18,216 nt of DNA. It comes from an uncultured Selenomonadales bacterium. Lineage in GTDB: Bacteria > Bacillota > Negativicutes > Selenomonadales > Selenomonadaceae. The notes under the pieces are model-generated. The model ran no database searches. It was not told the DNA's origin and saw nothing but the letters and a program-made list of their open reading frames with translations. Position numbers and translations under genes: made by a program. Of the stretch, positions 6,907-13,392 are shown piece after piece. Location of the stretch: NCBI GenBank assembly GCA_937901445.1, contig CALDHY010000053.1, positions 1 through 18,216 of the forward strand, read 5' to 3'. Within the stretch, counting starts at the first letter, position 1; the number at the start of each line of letters is the position of its first letter.

Positions 6907-7689
6907 TTAAATGGTAAAAGTTTTTTCGACAACGTCGCCATCGCCGCCCAATGCTCCGACGTTTTGCCCGTTTATGACTATTTGAGCCGCGCCGGCGTTG
7001 CCAAGTAAAATATTTACGCTTTGAGTGCCCTTCCAGTCAAAAGTTTGTCCGGCGTTAATCATTCCTTCATAGGCTACATTTCCGTCAACAATAACTCGCG
7101 TCCAGCAATCGTCAGAAAAAGTTGCTTGAAGATTAACGTCATTAACCGGCGGCGCGGGTGGAGGCGTTACAGTTTGAGGAGCCGGAGCCGTTTTTTCGAC
7201 AGGCGCGGGAGTTTCAGCGGGTGTAGTTACATTTTGTGCAACTTCAACAGGTTGACTTTCCGAGCCGCTGAAGCCGTAAAAAAGCCCGCCAATTAAAATA
7301 AAAACTGCCGCAACCGCCGCGTAAATATATTTTCTTGAATCAGAATTTTCATCAGAATCACTTTGCAAGGCGGCTTGAAATTTTTGACTGATATTTTTGG
7401 CGGCGATTTTATTTTCAGACTTTGATTTTTCGGCTTGAGAAATTTCCGGCTCGGCAACGGCGGGCGTAATTTCTGCAATGAATTGACGTACCAAATCTTC
7501 GCCGTTGAGTTCCAAAAAGTTGCCGTAATTTTTAATAAAACCTTTGGCGTAGACTTCGCCCGGCAATTTGTCATACTCTCCCTTTTCGAGGGCGTCTATG
7601 TAAACCGCACGAATACTTGTGCCTTGTTCAACGTCTTGAATGGATAATTTTTGTTTTTCACGTTCTTTGCGCAAAATATCGCCTATCAT
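6907..7689 (-). CDS. rodZ: RodZ-like membrane-anchored helix-turn-helix protein (DUF4115)
   Basis: A 260-residue protein with the RodZ layout. It has a Cro/CI-type helix-turn-helix at about 1-65 (MIGDILRKEREKQKLSIQDV, GTSIRAVYIDALEKGEYDKLP), a linker, one membrane helix at about 121-140 (YIYAAVAAVFILIGGLFYGF), a Pro/Ala/Thr-rich spacer at about 145-180 and a C-terminal DUF4115 beta domain (about 184-260, DDCWTRVIVDG, YEGMINAGQTFDWKG). RodZ couples MreB to the cell-wall elongation machinery; the cytoplasmic domain contacts MreB rather than DNA in characterised members. The start ATG follows a leader with a hairpin covering a GAGG site. It has its own promoter (7775-7802) and terminator (6856-6895). 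Symbol given by family layout; genes of this type in Bacillota are also annotated simply as DUF4115 proteins. Confidence 0.85.
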   Translation of the reverse strand: MIGDILRKEREKQKLSIQDVEQGTSIRAVYIDALEKGEYDKLPGEVYAKGFIKNYGNFLELNGEDLVRQFIAEITPAVAEPEISQAEKSKSENKIAAKNISQKFQAALQSDSDENSDSRKYIYAAVAAVFILIGGLFYGFSGSESQPVEVAQNVTTPAETPAPVEKTAPAPQTVTPPPAPPVNDVNLQATFSDDCWTRVIVDGNVAYEGMINAGQTFDWKGTQSVNILLGNAGAAQIVINGQNVGALGGDGDVVEKTFTI

Positions 7690-7692
7690 AAA

Positions 7693-7738
7693 GTGGCGCG
7701 ACGAATCCTCTTTTGAGGCGTGAAGTCGTGCCGTTCAC
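7693..7738 (-). promoter_or_regulatory. Multi-segment hairpin in the rodZ leader
   Basis: CCTC (7718-7715) pairs with GAGG (7710-7707) across an AAAA loop. CGAC (7728-7725 in transcript sense) pairs with GTCG (7702-7699), GGC with GCC, and GTG with CAC at the base. The GAGGA inside the stem is the only purine-rich stretch near the ATG at 7689 but is about 17 bases away, so the fold could bring or hide a ribosome binding site. Confidence 0.45.
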
Positions 7739-7774
7739 TTCCTTTCTTTGAAGTTTGAATTTCTTCAAGGATTT

Positions 7775-7802
7775 ATTATACAAAAAAAATTAATAATTGC
7801 AA
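7775..7802 (-). promoter_or_regulatory. Promoter of the rodZ-like gene
   Basis: TTGCAA (7802-7797) and a perfect TATAAT (7780-7775) with 16-bp spacing, in transcript sense. It lies between the terminator at 7821-7850 and the rodZ start, implying a leader of roughly 80 bases. Confidence 0.7.
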
Positions 7803-7820
7803 GTGTAGAAAAATTTACAC

Positions 7821-7850
7821 AAAAAAGGAAAGTGCATTAAACACTTCCCC
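7821..7850 (-). terminator. Rho-independent terminator closing the guaA-rsmG-hypothetical unit
   Basis: GGAAGTG pairs with CACTTTCC (one bulge) around a short loop, followed by six T in transcript sense. It sits about 15 bp after the stop of the last small gene. Confidence 0.75.
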
Positions 7851-7865
7851 AAAACTTTTATGAAA

Positions 7866-8387
7866 TTATTTTTCGCCCTTATCAGTTGAAACGGCGGGCT
7901 TTTCAATTTTTTCTTTTTCGGTTTTTACGCCGGTAATATCTTCAAATTTTTCTTGGACGGTTTTATTTTCTTCTGCGGCGGCTTTTTCTTCAGCAATTTT
8001 TTCTTCGATAACTTCAGGCTTAATTTCCGGCGCAGAAATTGGAAATTCGACAATTTTTAATTTTTGAACGGTAATAGCCGCGCCCTTTTCCAAAAGTGAA
8101 ATATCGCGCAGTTCACTTTCATTGGCGAGTTTGTGCCATTTATCGTTGTCATCTTTGAAGAACATTTCAAAGGCAAGTTGAAAGTGTTGCTCATCGGCGG
8201 CTTTAATGTAAAATTTGCCTGCGCTGTAGTGCAAGCCGTTTTTTTCGTGTTCGATAATGACTGAATCGAGGCGGCTTGAAACAACGTCGGCAATATCTTC
8301 GATTTTCATATTTGGATTTAAGAGATTTTTGAAAAAGTCTTTAATAGTTTCAATCGCCATATCCATTGATTGTTTTGTAATAGCCAT
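7866..8387 (-). CDS. Hypothetical protein with a charged C-terminal tail
   Basis: A 173-residue protein I do not recognise. Residues 1-118 look folded. Residues 119-173 are rich in Lys, Glu and Ala (KPEVIEEKIAEEKAAAEEN) and probably extended or coiled. No signal peptide or membrane segment. Residues 54-102 resemble residues 47-95 of the adjacent upstream small protein: Y(S/T)A at the start, an aromatic pair plus K and acid (FFKDD / YYKEN), then KW, and a final (E/A)KAG-like end, suggesting a shared domain. The ATG is preceded by GAGGTGAT at good spacing, 15 bp after the upstream stop, so the two genes are co-transcribed. It is the last gene before the terminator at 7821-7850. Confidence 0.75.
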   Translation of the reverse strand: MAITKQSMDMAIETIKDFFKNLLNPNMKIEDIADVVSSRLDSVIIEHEKNGLHYSAGKFYIKAADEQHFQLAFEMFFKDDNDKWHKLANESELRDISLLEKGAAITVQKLKIVEFPISAPEIKPEVIEEKIAEEKAAAEENKTVQEKFEDITGVKTEKEKIEKPAVSTDKGEK

Positions 8388-8402
8388 AAAAAATCACCTC
8401 GA

Positions 8403-8750
8403 TTAAACTTTGAGTTGAAGTTGTTGTTCGTAGCGGTCGGTAACGTCGGTTTCTTTTTCGCCCAATCCGGCTTTTGCCCATTCGGGGACTTGAGATTCAT
8501 CAATTTCACGGGTAGTGGTTTTTTCAATCCACTTGCCATTTTCCTTGTAGTAAAGGCGGTGTACAAGTTTTAACGCGCCGTCTTGAATGTTAGAAAAAAG
8601 TTTTGCGGTGTAGCCTTCGACACCCAACTTTTTCAAAGACGCTTGCAACTCTGTCATTAATTCTTGCAACCACTTTGTAACTTCGTCCCAATTTGTAACG
8701 ACCAAGTAGCCGCCGACAAGTGCGCCCAATCCTACCAAAACAGGAATCAT
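8403..8750 (-). CDS. Hypothetical membrane-anchored small protein
   Basis: A 115-residue protein with one N-terminal hydrophobic, Gly-rich segment (MIPVLVGLGALVGGYLVV, about 1-18) that could be a membrane anchor, then a helical stretch WDEVTKWLQELMTELQASL and a domain (47-95) resembling part of the next gene's product (YYKENGKW against FFKDDNDKW). AAGGAG lies at good spacing before the ATG. It lies 21 bp after the exported acidic protein and 15 bp before the following gene, in an apparent three-gene set downstream of rsmG. The function is not known; co-transcription with an exported protein suggests an envelope role, which is an inference. Confidence 0.75.
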   Translation of the reverse strand: MIPVLVGLGALVGGYLVVTNWDEVTKWLQELMTELQASLKKLGVEGYTAKLFSNIQDGALKLVHRLYYKENGKWIEKTTTREIDESQVPEWAKAGLGEKETDVTDRYEQQLQLKV

Positions 8751-8771
8751 TTAAAACATCTCCTTAAAATT

Positions 8772-9791
8772 TTATCGTAGGGAAATTCTGCCGTATTCTT
8801 CAATCATATCAATAACAGTCATATGCCCTCTTTCCGATGAGCCGCTTTTTCCGACTGCCTTAATTGTCTTGTAATAAATTATTGAATCGATACTGTCCGG
8901 AATTAAATTTCGCCAATTTTTATTGTCGTATTCGCGCTCTCTAACTTCATTTTGCGAATTTCCTACAACTTCAAACGCGCTTAAAAGTTGAACTTGATCC
9001 TTTTTTGGGCGCATATAATAATGTTTTAGGAAATATTTTTTGTGTTTTAAAACTTCAACATCTGCCGGCGCGTATTCAATCCCTTCTTCTTTTGCCATTT
9101 CGAGTTCGCCGTTATTTGTATCGTCAATATAATCAGCCAAATCTTCAGGCAAATCTGAAGTATCAGAGTTTCTTTCAACCATACGTATCCAAACATTGAG
9201 CATATATTCATTTGCCGAATAGGGGACTCTTTCCCATTTTGCACTTTGTTTATCAAGGTAATAAGTGTAAGTATCGTCAATCGCCAATTTTACGAAGCGC
9301 GGTTTTTGTGTCTTTACTTTTTTCTTTTTTTGGTTTTTATCATTTTTGTTGTTATCATTTTGGCGCGGATTTTCGTTGCGTTGAATTGGCGGTAAGTCTG
9401 TTTCAAATTCAAATTCATCATCATTGTAAAAATTATCTTCCGACAAAGGATTTTCAACTCTGAATTCATAATCAAAATTATCCAGTTTATTTCCAATTTC
9501 TGATTCATTATCAGATTCATCCTGCGACGGATTTTCAGTTTCTGATTCGTCGTCAGATTCATCTTGCGGCGGAGTTTCAGGTTTTAATTTTTCGGGATCA
9601 TTAAAAATTAACACCGGACCATAATCATAACCGTAATCATCAGAATCTTCATCTGCAAATTCGTCTTCGTCATCAAAATCTTCTTCAAATTCGTCGTCAA
9701 AAGTCGTTAATTCATCAGCTGAAACTTGCGGAAAATTTATGAATAACGCCAGTAACATTGACGCACCGGCTAAAGTTTTTTTTGTCTTCAA
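8772..9791 (-). CDS. Exported protein with acidic low-complexity region and conserved C-terminal domain
   Basis: The N-terminus is a clear Sec signal peptide (MKTKKTLAGASMLLALFINF, cleavage near VSA-DE). Then comes a very acidic, disordered stretch to about residue 150, with Asp/Glu runs and a duplicated segment around QDESDDESE and QDESDNESE. It is followed by a basic Lys/Asn/Gln stretch near KNQKKKKVKTQK and a folded C-terminal domain (about 165-339) containing YYLDKQSAKWERVPYSANEY, WIRMVE and YYKTIKAVG. The C-terminal domain recalls exported Negativicutes proteins of unknown role. A reading from a GTG at 9800 is possible, but that GTG is part of the ribosome binding site GAGGTGA of the TTG at 9791, which starts the signal peptide properly, so I use 9791. 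It lies 45 bp after rsmG. Confidence 0.8.
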   Translation of the reverse strand: MKTKKTLAGASMLLALFINFPQVSADELTTFDDEFEEDFDDEDEFADEDSDDYGYDYGPVLIFNDPEKLKPETPPQDESDDESETENPSQDESDNESEIGNKLDNFDYEFRVENPLSEDNFYNDDEFEFETDLPPIQRNENPRQNDNNKNDKNQKKKKVKTQKPRFVKLAIDDTYTYYLDKQSAKWERVPYSANEYMLNVWIRMVERNSDTSDLPEDLADYIDDTNNGELEMAKEEGIEYAPADVEVLKHKKYFLKHYYMRPKKDQVQLLSAFEVVGNSQNEVREREYDNKNWRNLIPDSIDSIIYYKTIKAVGKSGSSERGHMTVIDMIEEYGRISLR

Positions 9792-9836
9792 GGAAATCAC
9801 CTCGCCTTTACATTCGACTTTCTAAAAAAAATTCCT

Positions 9837-10538
9837 TTAAGTAATTGGATTTTTAGTTGGAGTACCTGCCTTGCGCGGAAATTTTTTTGGCGTGGAAATT
9901 TTTTTGTCAATGTAAATAACTGCACGAGTATCCGAAATTTCCGGCAAAATTTTTTCAACGCAAATAATTTTACTGCCGCCGAGAATTTTTACGGCTTTTT
10001 CAGCCTCCGCCGTTTCTTCAGCAAATTGTTTACCCTTCAGCGCAACAAAAGTACCGCCGATTTTCACGAACGGCAAGCAGTATTCAGAAATAATATTAAG
10101 CCGCGCAACCGCCCGCGCCGTTACCAAATCAAAACTTTCACGAAAATTATTTTGCCGCGCCAAATCTTCAGCGCGCCCGTGTATGCAGGTTACATTTTCT
10201 AAATTCAATTCGGCAACAACTTTCTTTAAAAATTCCACGCGCTTTGAAAGTGAATCCAGCAAAACTGTTTCAATATTCGGCTTGAAAATTTTTATTGGAA
10301 TTGCCGGAAAGCCCGCGCCCGTTCCAACGTCCAGAATTTTTTTCACGTTTGAAAATTTTTCTTCGTTCCATAAACTCAAAGAATCCATAACGTGTTTTAT
10401 TGCAAATTCTTTTTCGTCAGTTATCGCCGTTAAATTTATTTTCGTGTTCCAGTCAATCACAAGCTCATAAAATTTTTGAAATTGGTTGAGTTGTTCGTCG
10501 CGCAGATTTATATATTGCGATAAAATTTCTTTAAACAT
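9837..10538 (-). CDS. rsmG: 16S rRNA (guanine527-N7)-methyltransferase
   Basis: RsmG (formerly GidB) methylates N7 of a guanine in the 530 loop of 16S rRNA using S-adenosylmethionine. The 233-residue protein has the expected length and marks: WNTKINLTAITDEKEFAIKH near 30-49, the cofactor-binding motif ILDVGTGAGFPAIPIK around 69-84, FDLVTARAVARL, and the family's typical C-terminal tail STPKKFPRKAGTPTKNPI. Its ATG overlaps the guaA stop by one base (TAATG), so translation is coupled. Family is clear. Confidence 0.95.
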   Translation of the reverse strand: MFKEILSQYINLRDEQLNQFQKFYELVIDWNTKINLTAITDEKEFAIKHVMDSLSLWNEEKFSNVKKILDVGTGAGFPAIPIKIFKPNIETVLLDSLSKRVEFLKKVVAELNLENVTCIHGRAEDLARQNNFRESFDLVTARAVARLNIISEYCLPFVKIGGTFVALKGKQFAEETAEAEKAVKILGGSKIICVEKILPEISDTRAVIYIDKKISTPKKFPRKAGTPTKNPIT

Positions 10539-12106
10539 TATTCAAACTCAATAGTTGCCGGCGGCTTGCTCGTGCAATCGTACAAAACGCGGTTGACGCC
10601 CTTAACTTCATTTACAATTCTGTTTGCAACGGTATTTAAAATATTCCAGTCAATTTGCGCCGCCTCCGCCGTCATAAAATCACTGGTTAAAACTGCACGA
10701 AGTACAACGGCGAAATCGTAAGTGCGCCCGTCGCCCATAACTCCAACACTGCGCATATTCGTAAGCGCGGCGAAATACTGTCCAAGTTCAGCCGCAATTC
10801 CCGCCTTTGCAATTTCTTCACGGTAAATAAAATCTGCGTCCTGTACAATTTTAATTTTTTCTGCCGTAACTTCGCCGATAATTCTAATTCCTAAGCCGGG
10901 ACCGGGAAAAGGTTGACGGCTAACGATATTTTCAGGCAAACCGAGTTGACGCCCCGCTTGTCTTACTTCATCTTTAAATAAAAGTCTAAGCGGCTCCACA
11001 ATTTCTTTGAAGTCCACAAAATCCGGCAAGCCGCCAACATTGTGATGAGATTTTATAATGGCAGATTTTCCCAAGCCACTTTCGATAACGTCAGGGTAAA
11101 TCGTGCCTTGTACCAGAAAATCAACCGCGCCAATTTTTTTTGCAATTTCTTCAAACACGCGGATAAATTCTTCACCGATAATTTTACGCTTGCGCTCGGG
11201 GTCTGTAACGCCGCCAAGTTTGTTTAAAAATCTTTCGCCCGCGTCAACTTTTATAAAATTTAAATCATAATTTTTGAAAACTGCCTCGACTTCCGCCGCC
11301 TCATTTTTTCTTAACAAGCCGTGATCCACAAATACGCAGGTTAAATTTTTTCCTACGGCTTTACTAAGCATAACCGCCGCAACGCTTGAATCGACGCCGC
11401 CGCTTAACGCACATAAAACCTTGCCGCCGCCGATTTTATTTTTGAGTTCGGAAATTGTATCAGCAACGAAAGAATCCATTTTCCAATTTCTTTGACAGCC
11501 GCAAATATCCACGAAGTTTGAAAGAATTTTTTTGCCTTCGACGGTGTGCAAAACTTCAGGATGGAATTGCACGGCGTAAAGATTTTTGGCGGGATTTTCA
11601 GCCGCGGCAACAGGGCAATTTTCACTTTCGGCAGTTACAACAAAATCTTTCGGCAATTCAAAAATTCGGTCGGTGTGGCTCATCCAAACAACAGTATTTT
11701 TTTCGACGCCGCTAAAAAGTTTTGACGCGCCGCTGATTTCAATTTCAGTTTTGCCGTATTCGCTGACTTCAGATTTTTTTACCGCGCCGCCCAAAACGTG
11801 CGTCATTGCCTGCGCGCCGTAACAAATACCCAAAATTGGAACTCCCAAATTAAAAAGTTCAGCAGGCGGCAAGCTTGAATTTTTTTCATAGACGCTTTGA
11901 GGTCCGCCGGTTAAAATTATTCCTTCAAGTTGCAGATTTTTAATCGCAGAAAAATTTATTGCCGTGCCGAGTCCGCTTTTAACGTTTTTATCAGCTTTAC
12001 TTTCGCCGTCTGTTAAGGTGTGGACTTCGCAGTAAACGTTGTTTTCACGGACGCGCCGCGCTATCAGTTGGTTGTATTGCCCGCCAAAATCTAAAACTAA
12101 AATCAT
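10538..12106 (-). CDS. guaA: GMP synthase (glutamine-hydrolysing)
   Basis: GuaA amidates XMP to GMP with ATP and glutamine. The class I amidotransferase domain shows [10 protein letters not shown], the nucleophile C95 in ILGICYGAQ and the HPE triad segment QFHPEVLHT. The ATP pyrophosphatase domain has [15 protein letters not shown]. The dimerisation domain ends [12 protein letters not shown]. Length 522. Compared with familiar GuaA proteins there is about 18 extra residues near 32-50 (after YCEVHT, before the GIILTGG strand). The ATG has AAGGAG in a small hairpin loop. Co-transcribed with rsmG. Upstream (12107-12199) lie a heptamer repeat and a possible GATAAT -10 at 12170-12165 with no good -35. 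Confidence 0.96.
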   Translation of the reverse strand: MILVLDFGGQYNQLIARRVRENNVYCEVHTLTDGESKADKNVKSGLGTAINFSAIKNLQLEGIILTGGPQSVYEKNSSLPPAELFNLGVPILGICYGAQAMTHVLGGAVKKSEVSEYGKTEIEISGASKLFSGVEKNTVVWMSHTDRIFELPKDFVVTAESENCPVAAAENPAKNLYAVQFHPEVLHTVEGKKILSNFVDICGCQRNWKMDSFVADTISELKNKIGGGKVLCALSGGVDSSVAAVMLSKAVGKNLTCVFVDHGLLRKNEAAEVEAVFKNYDLNFIKVDAGERFLNKLGGVTDPERKRKIIGEEFIRVFEEIAKKIGAVDFLVQGTIYPDVIESGLGKSAIIKSHHNVGGLPDFVDFKEIVEPLRLLFKDEVRQAGRQLGLPENIVSRQPFPGPGLGIRIIGEVTAEKIKIVQDADFIYREEIAKAGIAAELGQYFAALTNMRSVGVMGDGRTYDFAVVLRAVLTSDFMTAEAAQIDWNILNTVANRIVNEVKGVNRVLYDCTSKPPATIEFE

Positions 12107-12109
12107 AAA

Positions 12110-12130
12110 AATTTCTCCTTCGTAGAAATT
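12110..12130 (-). promoter_or_regulatory. Hairpin displaying the guaA ribosome binding site
   Basis: AATTTCT pairs perfectly with AGAAATT across a 7-base loop ACGAAGG in transcript sense. The bases that differ from the pgeF copy keep the stem paired. Confidence 0.5.
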
Positions 12131-12154
12131 AGGGGTTAGTTGTTAGGGGTTAGG
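12127..12154 (+). repeat. Heptamer tandem repeat upstream of guaA
   Basis: Four 7-bp units on the plus strand: AATTAGG, GGTTAGT, TGTTAGG, GGTTAGG. Same period and similar core to the arrays near pgeF, but placed in a leader rather than at a stop codon. Confidence 0.75.
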
Positions 12155-12199
12155 AAATAAAAAAATTATCCCGTTCAATTTCAAAAAATTTTTAGTTTT

Positions 12200-12273
12200 A
12201 ATTCGCAGCGGTAAAAAAATTTCCTGCAAAAATAAAAAAGACGCGCAACTTTCGCTACGCGCCCCAAAAATTT
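12200..12273. repeat. 74-bp direct repeat, copy A
   Basis: Identical to copy B at 13319-13392 except for one base (12249 C against 13368 T). It touches the stop codon of the radical SAM gene and carries a terminator hairpin. The two copies are offset by 1119 bp and bracket that gene exactly. Confidence 0.95.
12234..12263 (-). terminator. Rho-independent terminator after the radical SAM gene
   Basis: GGCGCGTA pairs with TGCGCGTC (with G-T pairs) around an 8-base loop, then TTTTTT-A-TTTTT in transcript sense. It lies within direct repeat copy A. Confidence 0.75.
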
Positions 12274-13292
12274 TAAGTCCATTCGTCGATAGTTCTTTTC
12301 GATTGATGCCACGGAATATCAAAAACTGTATTTAAAATTTTACAATAACGGCAGAAAGGTATAGGCTTAGCCAAAAATTTTAAAATTTCCTCTGTAGAAT
12401 TTGCCTTGAAAATGTCAATAGAATTTGATTCTTCATTGAAAAGTTTTGTACCGAAATATTTATCGAAACGCCAAATAATAGCCGCAAAAGCGCAGGTGTA
12501 CAATCTGCCGTTTTGAAGAAAGATACAATTATTGGCGCGATGGCAGTGTACAAAATTTAAATGCTCATTCTGCAAGCCTTCAAAGTCTATTGGAAGTTTA
12601 AAAAGCGTCTTTACAAATTGGGCGTTGTTAAAATAAGAATATTTCACACCGTATCTCGCGGCTTTGTTTTGCATTGCGTCATAATCTACAGATATTGGAT
12701 ACTTTGTCGGCATAATTGTTACATTTTGTTCTTTGCATACTTCCCAAAATTCATCCGGCATACTTGCCAGCTTTATCCCGTTAGTTATAACTCTAATTGG
12801 TGCTTTAGGAAATTTTTTCCGCGCCATTATAAGAAATTTTGTAATTTCAGGATGAAGAAGCGGCTCACCGCCCGCAAATTGAACATATTTTATATCTTCG
12901 CCGAATAATTCTGCCAATCTGTCAAAGTACTTGGAAGTCTTATCGAAGTCAGCATATTTATTTTCAGCCAACGGCGAAAAATGATCACAGCCTGCGCAAT
13001 TTAAATTGCAATGCTCCACCAATTCCATACTAAAATTCAGTGAAGATTTTGGCATGTAGTGCATCGTTCTTTCGTGAATTGTATTAATTCTTGATAAAAT
13101 AATATTATGAGAATTTACTATGAGTTCTTGAGTCTTTTGCATATTGCTATTTAATTTGTTTATAGAATTGTTTAAGTTTGTAAGAGAATTTATCATTGAT
13201 TCAAATAACTGAAGATATTCATTTTGAGATATAATACCCCCCCCGTTTTGATGATTAGGAATATCTTTGATTGGCAAATCTTTTTGTACCAT
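12273..13292 (-). CDS. Radical SAM protein with N-terminal coiled-coil region and G8 phase-variation tract
   Basis: A 339-residue protein. Residues 25-75 are rich in Asn, Leu and Ile with heptad-like spacing and are probably coiled coil. The radical SAM core starts at about 87 (MELVEHCNLNCAGCDHFSPL) with C95, C99, C102 for the 4Fe-4S cluster and GGEP at 141-144. Later cysteines (C250, C256, C267, C314, C317) resemble a SPASM-like auxiliary-cluster region. Radical SAM proteins with the CDHFSPLAE signature are often seen near glycan or polysaccharide genes; the reaction is unknown. Codons 17-19 (GGG) are an 8-G run, so a one-base change would stop translation within about 15 codons. AAGGAGTGAT precedes the ATG. 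A 74-bp repeat with a terminator flanks the gene on both sides, implying insertion between argH and guaA. Confidence 0.87.
   Translation of the reverse strand: MVQKDLPIKDIPNHQNGGGIISQNEYLQLFESMINSLTNLNNSINKLNSNMQKTQELIVNSHNIILSRINTIHERTMHYMPKSSLNFSMELVEHCNLNCAGCDHFSPLAENKYADFDKTSKYFDRLAELFGEDIKYVQFAGGEPLLHPEITKFLIMARKKFPKAPIRVITNGIKLASMPDEFWEVCKEQNVTIMPTKYPISVDYDAMQNKAARYGVKYSYFNNAQFVKTLFKLPIDFEGLQNEHLNFVHCHRANNCIFLQNGRLYTCAFAAIIWRFDKYFGTKLFNEESNSIDIFKANSTEEILKFLAKPIPFCRYCKILNTVFDIPWHQSKRTIDEWT
13237..13244 (-). repeat. Homopolymer G8 tract, candidate phase-variation switch
   Basis: Eight G in coding sense in the context CAAAAC-G8-TATTATATCT, beginning at codon 17 of the radical SAM gene. 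Eight G keeps the frame open. With nine, TGA follows about five codons after the tract; with seven, TGA follows about fifteen codons later. Confidence 0.75.
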
Positions 13293-13318
13293 AAATTAAT
13301 CACTCCTTTTTAATATTA

Positions 13319-13392
13319 AATTCGCAGCGGTAAAAAAATTTCCTGCAAAAATAAAAAAGACGCGCAATTTTCGCTACGCGCCCCAAAAATTT
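13319..13392. repeat. 74-bp direct repeat, copy B
   Basis: The partner of copy A, ending two bases into the argH stop codon. The most economical reading is that this is the original argH terminator and that copy A arose with the insertion of the radical SAM gene. Confidence 0.95.
13353..13382 (-). terminator. Rho-independent terminator after argH
   Basis: The same GGCGCGTA/TGCGCGTC hairpin and T run as in copy A, about 9 bases after the argH stop. It should separate argG-argH from the radical SAM gene, for which I see no convincing promoter in the remaining 60 bases. Confidence 0.75.

Noticed and set aside
7659..7733. Short leader peptide from a GTG in the rodZ leader
   Set aside because: The purine-rich site is only about two bases from the GTG, and the peptide has no pattern suggesting attenuation.
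12200..13392. Insertion sequence or integron cassette
   Set aside because: No transposase or integrase, no terminal inverted repeats and no short target duplication. The flanks are direct repeats made of terminator sequence.
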